A DNA stretch of 64,000 nt from Sphingobacterium oryzagri (GTDB lineage Bacteria; Bacteroidota; Bacteroidia; Sphingobacteriales; Sphingobacteriaceae). The stretch covers positions 1,426,001-1,490,000 of the forward strand of contig NZ_CP117880.1 in the NCBI RefSeq assembly GCF_028736175.1. Reading direction: 5' to 3'. Below are positions 51,794 through 60,837 of this stretch, in pieces; position 1 is the first letter of the stretch; every line of letters starts with the position of its first letter. Made by a program: the position numbers and the translations under genes. The notes beneath the pieces are model-generated. The model did not search any database and was not told the DNA's origin. It saw nothing but the letters and a program-made list of their open reading frames with translations.

Positions 51794-53422
51794 ATGAAGC
51801 AAATTTACGTACGGATACTGTTCGTCGCCTTTGGCCTAATATCGATGCAGGTATCAAAAGGGCAAGTGAGAAATCAAACTTATTCTTACCAACATGACCA
51901 AAAGTACAACGAACTGCTGTACTCGCCCGAAAGTAGCCTGCATACCGCGGTAAAACCCTTGCTTTACAAAGGCGAGCTGCTTGCTAAGTTTGATTCGCTA
52001 CAATCGATCCATCCGGTGCAATCGAATAATCTTTTTCTGCGCAAGATTTTCAATGAACATCTTGTAGAGATCAATAAAGAAGACCATAGCTTTTTCGTAG
52101 ACTTTTTGCCCGATTTCGTGATTAGGAAAGACCTGATTGCCGGCGATCGCCGCACGACCTGGCTCAACACGCGCGGTGTGCAAGTGGGCTTGCAGATCAA
52201 AGATAAATTAACGTTCTACGCCAATGCTTTCGAGAATCAAGCGGTTTTTCCGAATTACCTTTCGGAATATATGGACGTGAATGGCGTCGTTCCAGGACAA
52301 GGAACGGTAGATAACCGATCGGGAAATAAGAAAGATTGGATGTATGCTACGGCCAGTCTGACTTATGACTTTAGCGACTATTTTCAGGCGACGTTGGCCT
52401 ACGACAAAAATTTTATCGGCGACGGTTACCGATCGTTATTGTTGTCAGATTTTTCTGCCAACTATACGCACCTGAAGTTAACTGGTAAGATCGGTAAAGT
52501 GCAGTATACGTCGATCTGGGCGTATATGACCGACCCAACCAATCCGCGGCGTGATATGCTTGACTCGGCTGGTCGCTTTGGCGATGGTATTAAGTGGGGC
52601 GCTTTTCAATACTTGGATTACAACGTAAACAACCGACTTTCGTTAGGCTTTTTTCAAGCCGTAGTGTGGGCCAATCGTAACCAGGCCGGACACCGAGGTT
52701 TTGATTTTAATTATATTAATCCGGTGATTTTTATGAGACCGGTGGAGTCGAACAATTCGACATCGCCCGATAAAATGTTTTTAGGGCTGAATGGTAAATA
52801 TAAGGTGCTTCGTAACCTAACGGCTTACGGCCAGTTTTTACTGGGTGAATTTACGGCCAGCGAATTTTTTGCAGGTAGGGGTTACCTCCATAACAAATGG
52901 GGAACCCAAATTGGTATTCGCGGGTTTGATGCCTTCAAGGTTAAAAGCTTAAATTATTTGCTGGAATACAATGTCGTCAGGCCATACACATATCAGCATT
53001 TTGTTTCGATATCTAACTACAGTAATCACGGAGAGCCACTCGCGCATCCACGCGGCGCAAACTTTCGCGAGATCGTTGGGATAGCCAACTATTCCTACAG
53101 ACGTTTTGATTTCTCGCTGCAAGGTGTGTTCAGTCGCTACGGTACTGATCCGGAAGACGGAACCAACATGGGCGGTAATATCTTTCAATCGTATAACAAC
53201 TTTCCTAATTTCTACGGGAATTATATTGGGCAGGGCGTGCGTAACGACCTGTATTACCTAGATGCGAAAGCAGCCTACGTCTTGAATCCAAAATATAATC
53301 TACGGTTTGAAGTAGGCTATGCCCAACGTTACAATTATGTAGAAAATGCGGCCACACAAAAATCCGGCGTAATCAGTATTGGCTTGCGTTCTTCGTTCCG
53401 TAATTTCTATGGAGATATTTAA
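51794..53422 (+). CDS. RemB-like outer-membrane barrel protein (gliding-motility related)
   Basis: This 542-residue protein has a signal peptide (ending QVSKGQV). It is rich in aromatic beta-strands such as TWLNTRGVQVGLQIKDKLTF, FQATLAYDKNFIGDGYRSLL, FQYLDYNVNNRLSLGFFQAV and a C-terminal strand ISIGLRSSF. The pattern fits the RemB group of Bacteroidota, related to Wzi-type capsule barrel proteins. RemB in flavobacteria is an adhesin-like surface protein linked to gliding; no gliding machinery is seen in this window. The family call is by recognition, not by a diagnostic motif. Confidence 0.75.
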   Translation: MKQIYVRILFVAFGLISMQVSKGQVRNQTYSYQHDQKYNELLYSPESSLHTAVKPLLYKGELLAKFDSLQSIHPVQSNNLFLRKIFNEHLVEINKEDHSFFVDFLPDFVIRKDLIAGDRRTTWLNTRGVQVGLQIKDKLTFYANAFENQAVFPNYLSEYMDVNGVVPGQGTVDNRSGNKKDWMYATASLTYDFSDYFQATLAYDKNFIGDGYRSLLLSDFSANYTHLKLTGKIGKVQYTSIWAYMTDPTNPRRDMLDSAGRFGDGIKWGAFQYLDYNVNNRLSLGFFQAVVWANRNQAGHRGFDFNYINPVIFMRPVESNNSTSPDKMFLGLNGKYKVLRNLTAYGQFLLGEFTASEFFAGRGYLHNKWGTQIGIRGFDAFKVKSLNYLLEYNVVRPYTYQHFVSISNYSNHGEPLAHPRGANFREIVGIANYSYRRFDFSLQGVFSRYGTDPEDGTNMGGNIFQSYNNFPNFYGNYIGQGVRNDLYYLDAKAAYVLNPKYNLRFEVGYAQRYNYVENAATQKSGVISIGLRSSFRNFYGDI

Positions 53423-53457
53423 GATATTCCTATCTTTATAGCTCAACGTTTTTTGTC

Positions 53458-53877
53458 ATGAAGAAAATACTTATTATAAACGGCCCCAACCTTAATTTGC
53501 TGGGTATACGTGAAGAAAATATATACGGAAGTCAAGACTTTCCTTCTTATTTTGAAGAGCTGCGCCATAGTTTATCAGGCGTCCGACTGACGTATTTTCA
53601 AAGTAACCATGAAGGTGCTATCATTGATAAACTCCATGAGGTTGGTTTTTCTTTTGACGGCGTCGTGCTCAACGCAGGTGCTTATACCCATACCTCTTTG
53701 GCCATTGCTGATGCTATTGCGGGCATCACCACGCCAGTTGTCGAAGTGCATATTTCGAATGTACACAAGCGGGAGGAATTTAGACATCACTCTTATATGG
53801 CTAAAAACTGTGTAGGCGTGATCTGCGGTTTTGGATTGGAAAGTTACCGCTTGGCCGTGTCCAGCTTTTTATCGTAA
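53458..53877 (+). CDS. aroQ: type II 3-dehydroquinate dehydratase
   Basis: This 139-residue cytosolic enzyme dehydrates 3-dehydroquinate to 3-dehydroshikimate in the shikimate pathway. It has the opening ILIINGPNLNLLGIREENIY with the loop Tyr, FQSNHEGAIIDKLHEVG, LNAGAYTHTSLAI, and EVHISNVHKREEFRHHS with the catalytic His. The length is standard. It lies 36 nt after the RemB-like gene and ends at a bidirectional terminator. Confidence 0.97.
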   Translation: MKKILIINGPNLNLLGIREENIYGSQDFPSYFEELRHSLSGVRLTYFQSNHEGAIIDKLHEVGFSFDGVVLNAGAYTHTSLAIADAIAGITTPVVEVHISNVHKREEFRHHSYMAKNCVGVICGFGLESYRLAVSSFLS

Positions 53878-53894
53878 ACAATGCTAAGGAATAA

Positions 53895-53932
53895 AAAGCG
53901 AGCGCAGTAACGTCGATTACTGCGCTCGCTTT
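53895..53932. terminator. bidirectional terminator, aroQ / MFS gene
   Basis: AAAGCGAGCGCAGTAA (53895-53910) and TTACTGCGCTCGCTTT (53917-53932) form a perfect 16-bp stem with a 6-nt loop. Confidence 0.9.
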
Positions 53933-53934
53933 GT

Positions 53935-55140
53935 TTATAGCGTGCGTTCGGTACTTGGTTTTCCGGCAACGAAATGTATACACAAAGAAATAACGGCTGC
54001 GGCTCCCATCACAATAAGCATAGGATAAGGCGTGTCATTGTGAAAATAGCTGACCAAAGCGGAGGTCAACGCGCCAATCGCCATCTGTATGCAACCCAAT
54101 AATGCGGATGCGCTTCCGGCGAGCGCGCGAAAAGGAGAGAGCGCCATCGCTGATGTATTGGGAAATATAAAACCTTGGCCTAAAAGATAACAGAACATAA
54201 GACCCAGTAACACCGGCAACGTTAGCACATCAAACAGCATACAGCCGACCATGGCTAAGCCGACAAGCGATTGCCAAATGTTGGCAATCCGACTGATTTG
54301 TGGGCTGGTCCATCGTTTTAGAATCGCGCGATTGATCTGCGTGGCGACGATCATGGCAGAGGCCACGAAAGCGAAAGCAAGGCCGTATTGCGTTTGCGAC
54401 AACCCGAAGTATTGTTGCATAACGAAAGATGATCCGGCGAGATACGCATAAAGACCAGAAGAGGCAATAGAGCCGATCAAGCAATAACTCAGAAAGGTTT
54501 TGTTGGTTAGCACTTCCCAGAATTTGCCCAATATCGCTTTCGGACGCAACGAGAAATCATGATTACCAGCATACGACTCAGGCAGATAAAAATACGTTAG
54601 AATCAGGATGATCGTGCCGATAGCGAGCAGCGAAACAAAAATATAATGCCAATCGAGATGATTGAGCAGAAAAGCACCCGCACTGGGTGCTAAGATGGGC
54701 GATATAGCGATAACAAGCATCAATAAGCTAAACACACGTGCTGCTTCGCGCGGTTCGTAATAATCTTGTATCATAGCGCGCGATGCTACCATACCAGCAC
54801 AGCTGCCTAGCGCTTGCAAAAAGCGTAACGCGATAAGATATTCGATATTGCGAGTTACGACACAGAAAACTGTGGCCGTAATGTAAATCACTAAGCCGAT
54901 CAATAAGGGTTTTTTACGTCCATACCGATCCAGTAAAGGTCCATAGATTAGCTGCCCAAAAGCAATACCGATGAAGAAGCTGGTAAGCGAAAATTGCACG
55001 CGATCTACCGACGTGTTGAAGTCTTGCGCGATCGTTTGGAATGCGGGTAGGTACATGTCAATCGAGAATGGCCCTACAGCAGAAAGTAAACCTAAAATAA
55101 GTAAGATGATGGTCCTGTTTGATGTGATCTTGCGTTGCAT
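53935..55140 (-). CDS. Bcr/CflA-family MFS drug exporter
   Basis: This 401-residue inner-membrane protein has 12 TM segments. It has the Bcr/CflA opening ILGLLSAVGPFSIDMYLPAF, the A-motif LIYGPLLDRYGRKKPLL, ALGSCAGMVASRAMIQDYY and ISPILAPSAGAFLL (motif C). Family members export bicyclomycin, chloramphenicol, sulfonamides or cysteine. The substrate here is not known. It is separated from lgt by a terminator. Confidence 0.93.
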   Translation of the reverse strand: MQRKITSNRTIILLILGLLSAVGPFSIDMYLPAFQTIAQDFNTSVDRVQFSLTSFFIGIAFGQLIYGPLLDRYGRKKPLLIGLVIYITATVFCVVTRNIEYLIALRFLQALGSCAGMVASRAMIQDYYEPREAARVFSLLMLVIAISPILAPSAGAFLLNHLDWHYIFVSLLAIGTIILILTYFYLPESYAGNHDFSLRPKAILGKFWEVLTNKTFLSYCLIGSIASSGLYAYLAGSSFVMQQYFGLSQTQYGLAFAFVASAMIVATQINRAILKRWTSPQISRIANIWQSLVGLAMVGCMLFDVLTLPVLLGLMFCYLLGQGFIFPNTSAMALSPFRALAGSASALLGCIQMAIGALTSALVSYFHNDTPYPMLIVMGAAAVISLCIHFVAGKPSTERTL

Positions 55141-55152
55141 AAATAGTCTATT

Positions 55153-55184
55153 AAAAAAAATAGCCCATCGTCAAAAGATGGGCT
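55153..55184 (-). terminator. terminator of lgt
   Basis: On the minus strand AGCCCATC (55184-55177) pairs with GATGGGCT (55169-55162), followed by eight T. Confidence 0.85.
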
Positions 55185-55194
55185 TGAAGGTGCG

Positions 55195-56019
55195 TTATTT
55201 TTTGATTTCCTTCGGTTTTCGAAAGATTAGGAAAAAGCCAATTAACATAAATGGAATACTCAATAATTGACCCATGTTAAATTTCATGCTTTCCTCAAAG
55301 TTCTCTTGGTTTTCTTTGAAAAACTCCAGTCCGAAACGTGCGCCAAACAATAGAACAAGAAAAATTCCGAAGAAATAACCGGCCTTTGGCGTCGCATTCT
55401 TTTTGTACATCGCCCATAAGATAAAAAAGATAATGACATAAGCGATCGCTTCGTAAAGTTGGCCTGGGTGACGCGGCACCATGTCTACTTTTTCAAAGAC
55501 GACAGCCCAAGGCAAGTCCGTTGGTAAACCGATAATTTCAGAATTGAAGAAATTGCCCAGGCGGACGAAAGCGCCGGCCAGTGGCACGACCAATACGAGC
55601 CGATCAGCAATCCAGATGAAATTTGTTTTGGTTTTGCGTGAAAAAAGCCAAAGTGCGGTCAAGATCCCGATAGCACCGCCATGACTTGCCAAACCTTGAA
55701 AGCCGGTGAGTTCAAAACTTCCGTTTACATTTCGAAAGGGCAGGATCATTTCCAGCGGATGGTTGATATAGTAGTCAAATTCGTAAAATAGACAATGCCC
55801 CAACCGTGCACCGATCAACGTGCCCAGGAAAATATAAATGCTGAGCTGATCGAGCAATTCTTGTGTCTTACCTTCTTTTTTGAAAATTTGCAACATCAAT
55901 ACATAGGATACGACAAAGGCGGCTAAAAAGCACAGCGCATAGTAGCGTAGACCGAAAGAGCCTATTTCAAAAATCACGGGATCGATGTTCCAGTGGATAG
56001 CATTTAATATAGCGTGCAT
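55195..56019 (-). CDS. lgt: phosphatidylglycerol-prolipoprotein diacylglyceryl transferase
   Basis: This 274-residue inner-membrane enzyme has seven TM segments. It attaches diacylglycerol to the lipobox Cys of prolipoproteins. It shows GARLGHCLFYEFDYY, GLASHGGAIGILTALWLFSR, the signature RLGNFFNSEIIGLPTDLPW and RHPGQLYEA. The window encodes at least six candidate substrates. It has its own terminator and no close upstream neighbour. Confidence 0.96.
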   Translation of the reverse strand: MHAILNAIHWNIDPVIFEIGSFGLRYYALCFLAAFVVSYVLMLQIFKKEGKTQELLDQLSIYIFLGTLIGARLGHCLFYEFDYYINHPLEMILPFRNVNGSFELTGFQGLASHGGAIGILTALWLFSRKTKTNFIWIADRLVLVVPLAGAFVRLGNFFNSEIIGLPTDLPWAVVFEKVDMVPRHPGQLYEAIAYVIIFFILWAMYKKNATPKAGYFFGIFLVLLFGARFGLEFFKENQENFEESMKFNMGQLLSIPFMLIGFFLIFRKPKEIKK

Positions 56020-56159
56020 AGTGTTGAATTGTGGGAGTAAATATAAGGTTATCCAAGAGAAAATCCATGCCAGCGCGAATTTCTTAACAGTGGTATTGCA
56101 TAGGCATAGTTTGAAAAGGGCATAAATTTTTTTATTTTGCTAAAAAATTAAGTGATATT

Positions 56160-57278
56160 ATGGCGAGTAAAAAAGGAAAAGAAGCGTTAAAGCATGTTCC
56201 GGTGGTGACGGATGAATCGGTGCAGTTTTTTGAAAAATATATCAACAATCCATCCCCAACAGGTTTCGAGTGGGAAGGACAACGTTTGTGGTTGGATTAT
56301 CTGAAACCATACGTGGATGAAACCTATATCGACAATTATGGAACGGCAGTAGGAATTATCAACCCTAAAGCGCCCTATAAAGTCGTTATTGAGGCACATG
56401 CCGACGAGATTTCCTGGTTTGTTAACTACATCACCAAAGATGGGTTGATCTACGTTATCCGCAATGGCGGTTCAGATCATCAGATTGCACCCTCAAAACG
56501 TGTGAATATCCATACCGATAACGGGCTTGTCAAAGCGGTATTCGGATGGCCGGCTATCCACACCCGTTCAGGCGAAAAAGAAGAAACGCCGAGCTTAAAA
56601 AATATTTTCCTGGATTGTGGTGCAACCTCCAAAGAGGAAGTGGAAGCGATGGGCATTCATGTGGGTTGCGTGGTGACCTATGAAGATGAGTTTATGGTGC
56701 TCAACAACCGTTATTACGTAGGCCGTGCGTTAGACAATCGTGCTGGTGGTTTTATGATTGCGGAAGTTGCGCGTGTATTAAAAGAGAACAAAAAGAAGCT
56801 TCCATTTGGATTATATATCGTCAATTCGGTGCAAGAAGAGATCGGGCTGCGTGGTGCTGAAATGATCGCCGATTACATCAAACCGAACGTGGCTATCGTG
56901 ACCGACGTAACACACGATACGCAAACGCCGATGATCAACAAGATTACGCAGGGTGACTTGGCTTGTGGAGCCGGGCCGGTTCTCTCTTACGCGCCTGCTG
57001 TACAGATCAACCTTAATCGCTTATTGATCGAGGTCGCAACGGAAAATAATATTCCGTTTCAGCGACAAGCTTCATCCCGCTGGACGGGAACGGACACCGA
57101 TGCCTTTGCGTATTCCAATGGGGGCGTACCATCGGCGTTGATTTCGCTGCCCTTACGCTACATGCACACTACGGTAGAGATGATCCATAAAGAAGATGTT
57201 GATAATGTGATCCGACTGATCTACGAAACGGTACTAAAAATAGAGAACGGACAAGATTTCAGAACATTTACGCATTAG
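56160..57278 (+). CDS. M42-family metallo-aminopeptidase
   Basis: This 372-residue cytosolic peptidase belongs to the M42 (glutamyl aminopeptidase / FrvX) family. Metal-binding and catalytic segments are visible: VVIEAHADEISWFV, YVGRALDNRAGGFM, IVNSVQEEIGLRGAEM with the catalytic Glu pair, IVTDVTHDTQTP, and a C-terminal RWTGTDTDAFAYSNGG plus RYMHTTVE. Members are dodecameric and trim N-terminal residues from peptides. DUF3467 follows at 60 nt. Confidence 0.93.
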   Translation: MASKKGKEALKHVPVVTDESVQFFEKYINNPSPTGFEWEGQRLWLDYLKPYVDETYIDNYGTAVGIINPKAPYKVVIEAHADEISWFVNYITKDGLIYVIRNGGSDHQIAPSKRVNIHTDNGLVKAVFGWPAIHTRSGEKEETPSLKNIFLDCGATSKEEVEAMGIHVGCVVTYEDEFMVLNNRYYVGRALDNRAGGFMIAEVARVLKENKKKLPFGLYIVNSVQEEIGLRGAEMIADYIKPNVAIVTDVTHDTQTPMINKITQGDLACGAGPVLSYAPAVQINLNRLLIEVATENNIPFQRQASSRWTGTDTDAFAYSNGGVPSALISLPLRYMHTTVEMIHKEDVDNVIRLIYETVLKIENGQDFRTFTH

Positions 57279-57338
57279 TGTCTTTTTTAGGTATATATTT
57301 GATATATTTAGTCTTTGAAAAAACTAGATTTTATTGCA

Positions 57339-57680
57339 ATGGATGTTAATTTTATGGATTTGAACAATAATAATAACGACGAGAAGGATAACAACGAGCT
57401 AAGTATCGAGCTCAGTGAGGAAATTGCGGAGGGTATCTATAGCAATTTAGCTATCATTACCCATTCAAATTCCGAATTTGTGTTGGATTTTATTCGCATC
57501 ATGCCGGGTATTCCGAAGGCGAAAGTGAAATCACGCATTGTCTTGACGCCTGAACATGCCAAGCGCTTGCTGGGGGCTTTACAAGACAACGTTAACCGAT
57601 TTGAGGCGAGCAACGGCACAATAAATACCAACGATGCAACGCTTCCGCTCAACTTCGGAGGGCCAAAAGGAGAAGCATAA
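57339..57680 (+). CDS. DUF3467 family protein
   Basis: From ATG 57339 this protein has 113 residues. The DUF3467 pattern is clear: LSEEIAEGIYSNLAIITHSN, SEFVLDFIRIMPGIPKAKVK, SRIVLTPEHAKRLLGALQDN. The N-terminus is rich in Asn and acidic residues and probably disordered. The function is unknown. A TTG at 57315 would add eight residues, but a -7 box (57294-57301, TATATTTG) and lack of a ribosome site leave the exact start unsure. Confidence 0.88.
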   Translation: MDVNFMDLNNNNNDEKDNNELSIELSEEIAEGIYSNLAIITHSNSEFVLDFIRIMPGIPKAKVKSRIVLTPEHAKRLLGALQDNVNRFEASNGTINTNDATLPLNFGGPKGEA

Positions 57681-57700
57681 ACTATAGTTTAATATAGGTG

Positions 57701-57732
57701 AAAAGACCATCCCGAAACGGATGGTCTTTTTT
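57701..57732 (+). terminator. terminator after the DUF3467 gene
   Basis: AAAAGACCATCC (57701-57712) and GGATGGTCTTTT (57719-57730) pair perfectly around a 6-nt loop and lead into a T run. Confidence 0.9.
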
Positions 57733-57795
57733 ATTGTCTTTCGATTATTTAAAACCAATTTTCCGCTGGGTTGTTGTAGAATCAAAGAATAATTT

Positions 57796-59307
57796 ATGGA
57801 TATACAAGTCAGAAACTTAACGGGAACAGATTATAAAGATTTAAAACGCTCGATGGCTAAAGCCTACGGGGGCGATACGGGCGAACTGTGGACACGTGAA
57901 AATATAGAAGATCTGATCAATTTATTTCCGGAAGGACAGCTTTGTGTAGAAGTAAACGGCCGCGTGGTGGCTTGTGCCCTGGCTTTGATCATTGATTCCA
58001 AAAAAACGAACATTTATAAAAAATATTACGAAATTATTGACGACGGTCGGTTTACAAAGCACGATTACGCAGGAGATACCTTGTACGGTATCGAGGTGTT
58101 TGTGCATCCGGACCATCGTTCGTTGCGCCTTGGAAGACGTCTTTACGATGCGCGTAAGGAATTGTGTGAGCAAATGAATTTGAAGAGTATCGTGGCAGGT
58201 GGACGTATACCGAATTATCATAATTATTCGGATAAGATGACGCCACGCACCTATATTGAGAAGGTCAAACGGAAGGAAATTTACGATCCGACGTTGACAT
58301 TTCAATTATCCAATGATTTTCATGTAAGCAAAATTTTGAAAAACTACTTGCCGGAAGACAAGGAGTCAAACGAGTTCGCCACTCTGTTGGTTTGGGACAA
58401 TATCTATTACGAACCCGATGCGAAGTCAAACTCGGCCACTCGTCAAACCATTCGGCTAGGCTTAGTACAATGGCAGATGCGGCTTTTTAAGGATATCGAG
58501 GAGTTTTATGATCAGGTGGAGTTTTTTGTGGATACGGTGAGCGACTATGGAACTGATTTTATTATGTTTCCGGAGTTTTTCAACACGCCGTTGATGAGTC
58601 CGTATAACGATCTTCCCGAACGGGCCGCGATGGAAAAGCTCGCTGAGCTCACGCAGGAGATCATCGATAAGATGCAGCAGCTGGCTGTATCCTACAATGT
58701 GAATATTATTGCAGGCTCGATGCCGGTGATGGAATACAAAAAGATGTACAATGCCTGCTACCTTTGTCACCGTAGCGGCAAGCTGGATGTACATAAAAAA
58801 ATCCATATCACGCCAAATGAAAGTAAATATTACGGCATGGTAGGGGGCAATGATATTCAAGTATTTGATACCGACTGTGGTAAGGTTGGTTTATTGATCT
58901 GTTACGACGTGGAATTTCCCGAAGTAAGTCGCATTATGGCCGATCAAGGCATGCAGATGTTGTTTGTACCATTTATGACAGATACGCAAAATGGCTACAT
59001 GCGCGTACGCAGTTGTGCGCAAGCCCGTGCGATAGAAAACGAATGTTATGTGGCTATCGCGGGCAGTGTAGGTAATCTTCCGCGCGTTAATAATATGGAT
59101 ATTCAATATTCGCAATCGGCTGTGTTTACACCTTCTGATTTTGCGTTTCCAAATAACGGAATCAAGGCCGAAGCCACACCAAATGCGGAAATGGTGCTGA
59201 TCGCCGATGTGGATCTTTACGCGCTACGCGATTTGCATGAATATGGCACGGTTAAGATCTTGAAAGACCGACGGAAAGATCTATACGAAGTGAATTTGTT
59301 AAAATAA
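57796..59307 (+). CDS. GNAT acetyltransferase fused to carbon-nitrogen hydrolase
   Basis: This 503-residue protein joins two enzymes. Residues about 1-200 form a GNAT domain with VFVHPDHRSLRLGRRLYDAR as the acetyl-CoA loop. Residues about 215-503 are a nitrilase-type amidohydrolase. The catalytic Glu is in FIMFPEFFNTP, the Lys in VHKKIHITPNES and the Cys in GLLICYDVEFPE. All three are present. The fusion occurs in several bacterial phyla; its substrate is not established. It likely acts in the cytosol on an amide or amine metabolite. DUF421 follows by 12 nt. Confidence 0.92.
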   Translation: MDIQVRNLTGTDYKDLKRSMAKAYGGDTGELWTRENIEDLINLFPEGQLCVEVNGRVVACALALIIDSKKTNIYKKYYEIIDDGRFTKHDYAGDTLYGIEVFVHPDHRSLRLGRRLYDARKELCEQMNLKSIVAGGRIPNYHNYSDKMTPRTYIEKVKRKEIYDPTLTFQLSNDFHVSKILKNYLPEDKESNEFATLLVWDNIYYEPDAKSNSATRQTIRLGLVQWQMRLFKDIEEFYDQVEFFVDTVSDYGTDFIMFPEFFNTPLMSPYNDLPERAAMEKLAELTQEIIDKMQQLAVSYNVNIIAGSMPVMEYKKMYNACYLCHRSGKLDVHKKIHITPNESKYYGMVGGNDIQVFDTDCGKVGLLICYDVEFPEVSRIMADQGMQMLFVPFMTDTQNGYMRVRSCAQARAIENECYVAIAGSVGNLPRVNNMDIQYSQSAVFTPSDFAFPNNGIKAEATPNAEMVLIADVDLYALRDLHEYGTVKILKDRRKDLYEVNLLK

Positions 59308-59319
59308 CAGCCAGTAGCT

Positions 59320-59832
59320 ATGTGGGGTATTCTCGATATTGTTTTTCGTTCGTTGGCGGTATATTTGTTTATGATCGTCGCCATACGTCTTACCGGGAAG
59401 AAAGAGCTTTCGCAATTAAATACCAGTGATGTCGTGTTGATCCTATTAATCAGCAATGCCGTGCAAAATGCGATGGTTGGCCCGGACACATCGCTGATTG
59501 GCGGATTGGCTGCTGCATCCGTCTTATTCTTGCTCAACTTTCTATTGAAAAACTTTCTGTACAAAAGTGAGCGATGGCGTAATATCCTCAACCAAAAGCC
59601 CGAGATTCTAATTCACCATGGCAACCTGGATTTTGCAAATTTGAGTCGGCTAAAGATAACCAATGAAGAGCTGCAAGAAGCCATGCGCGAGCATGGGGTA
59701 GAGCGTTACCGGGATGTTCGGCTGGCCATGCTAGAGATTGATGGCAACATCAGCATCATTTCTAACGTAGATGGAATGAAACAATCGGTTTACAAACGTA
59801 AACATCCGCATAAACGTTTGGATCTTTCTTAA
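59320..59832 (+). CDS. DUF421 (YetF-like) membrane protein
   Basis: This 170-residue protein has three N-terminal TM segments and a cytoplasmic C-terminal domain. It shows the DUF421 landmarks VYLFMIVAIRLTGKKELSQL, TSDVVLILLISNAVQNAMVG, and ILNQKPEILIHHGNLDFANL followed by RLKITNEELQEAMREHGVER. The function is unknown. It lies 12 nt after the GNAT-nitrilase gene and probably shares its transcript. A perfect 13-bp hairpin starts one base after its stop. Confidence 0.9.
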   Translation: MWGILDIVFRSLAVYLFMIVAIRLTGKKELSQLNTSDVVLILLISNAVQNAMVGPDTSLIGGLAAASVLFLLNFLLKNFLYKSERWRNILNQKPEILIHHGNLDFANLSRLKITNEELQEAMREHGVERYRDVRLAMLEIDGNISIISNVDGMKQSVYKRKHPHKRLDLS

Positions 59833-59863
59833 AAGCCTTTGCCGCTCACCGCGGCAAAGGCTT
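59833..59863 (+). terminator. 13-bp hairpin directly after the DUF421 stop
   Basis: AAGCCTTTGCCGC (59833-59845) and GCGGCAAAGGCTT (59851-59863) pair perfectly around TCACC. No strong T run follows, so the terminator role is likely but not certain. The core GCCGC-TCACC-GCGGC resembles GCCGC-TCGCC-GCGGC at 4068-4082. Confidence 0.6.
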
Positions 59864-59971
59864 GGATTCTTTATGCTATCCCGAATGTAAGCTTAAAACA
59901 AAGTATGCTTCTTGCTGGCTATTCATCATATGTGATTACACCCTCGTATCCCAAGTCATGTAGTTAAAAAT
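59864..59971. other. intergenic stretch before repeat copy 4
   Basis: Together with copy 4 this makes a 437-nt gene-free interval. I see nothing recognisable in these 108 nt. Confidence 0.4.
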
Positions 59972-60267
59972 CGCTTTGCAAAATATGAACGCTTCGGTCA
60001 ACAAAACGCGATTAGGATAACATCATAAGGGTTTTGTCAAGCGATGGGAGACAAGCAATCTGCCGTAGATTGCGTGCATGGGAATATGCGGCAGATCGCT
60101 TCCATGAAACGAAGAGTTTTGGGTACTTTTGCTCTCAAAAGTCTAACCTTCTCCCGTCTCGCCAAGGGATGTTTTTTGTCGTTGCCACGGCGAGGCTTTC
60201 TTTTTGTCTTAACATAAATTGTGCGTATAGGAACGAGCGGAAGATCGCCGGGACAAGGGACAAAAAC
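59972..60267 (+). repeat. palindromic intergenic repeat, copy 4 (diverged)
   Basis: The head CGCTTTGCAAAATATGAACGC matches copy 1. The palindrome at 60031-60110 keeps the outer arms (GTTTTGTCAAGCGAT with ATCGCTTCCATGAAAC) but lacks the long inner stem. Instead it has GCAATCT-GCCGT-AGATTGC and a possible ATCTGCCG/CGGCAGAT pairing. The short hairpin is ACTTTTG-CTCT-CAAAAGT (60125-60142) in place of CTTCCTTTT/AAAAGGAAG. It ends GGGACAAGGGACAAAAAC, next to the thioesterase stop. Confidence 0.7.
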
Positions 60268-60269
60268 TT

Positions 60270-60713
60270 TTATGAAACCTCTTCGTAATCTGCTGACTTC
60301 GGGATATGTGCAATAATCGGTTCCCATTCCTTCGGGATAGTGGTAAGCTTGCGCTCCACGAGGTTGAGCCAAGCTCCGTCTACATTCACCGTCGCCGCCT
60401 TCACGCCATTCTCCTTATAAATCTCATGACGAAAAGAGAAACGGTAGTTATGCAGATTCAGCTTGTTCATTTCCACTTTTACATAAATACGTTCGTCCAA
60501 ACCAATCTCCTTGTGATAAATTAGCTCTTCGCGAAAAAGAATAGGGCCAATATGATTTTTTGCAAACTCCTCTAGTGAAAGCCCAGCTTTGCTCATCATG
60601 TTGCTCCGTGCCTGGGCGCAGAAATCGGCATAAGCCGAATGTCTGAGGTGTCTGTTTGGGTCTAATTGTGCCCAAAGCACCTGTCCTTCATAAAAAATGT
60701 GCTCTTGCTCCAT
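60270..60713 (-). CDS. acyl-CoA thioesterase (hot-dog fold, 4HBT type)
   Basis: This 147-residue protein shows the 4-hydroxybenzoyl-CoA thioesterase pattern: LWAQLDPNRHLRHSAYADFC near residue 13 with the catalytic Asp, FREELIYHKEIGLDERIYVK and FRHEIYKENGVKAATVNVDG. Such enzymes hydrolyse acyl- or aryl-CoA in the cytosol, with the substrate unclear. It ends at repeat copy 4. Confidence 0.88.
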   Translation of the reverse strand: MEQEHIFYEGQVLWAQLDPNRHLRHSAYADFCAQARSNMMSKAGLSLEEFAKNHIGPILFREELIYHKEIGLDERIYVKVEMNKLNLHNYRFSFRHEIYKENGVKAATVNVDGAWLNLVERKLTTIPKEWEPIIAHIPKSADYEEVS

Positions 60714-60771
60714 ACCTTAAATATACAGAAAATATACAAAAAAAAGTTAGCCGTAGCTGCTGTAGATGTTA

Positions 60772-60814
60772 AAAAGTCATGCGAGAAAAACTGTTTTTTG
60801 CTAATTCTCGCATG
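60772..60814 (-). terminator. terminator of the DUF819 gene
   Basis: CATGCGAGAA (60778-60787) and TTCTCGCATG (60805-60814) pair around a 17-nt loop. On the minus strand five T follow after two bases. Confidence 0.65.
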
Positions 60815-60837
60815 GTCACCTGTTACCGAAAAAAATG

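Noticed and set aside
60034..60372. Frames of 84 and 111 codons at repeat copy 4
   Set aside because: They span the repeat and the 3' end of the thioesterase gene in other frames, so I treat them as non-coding.
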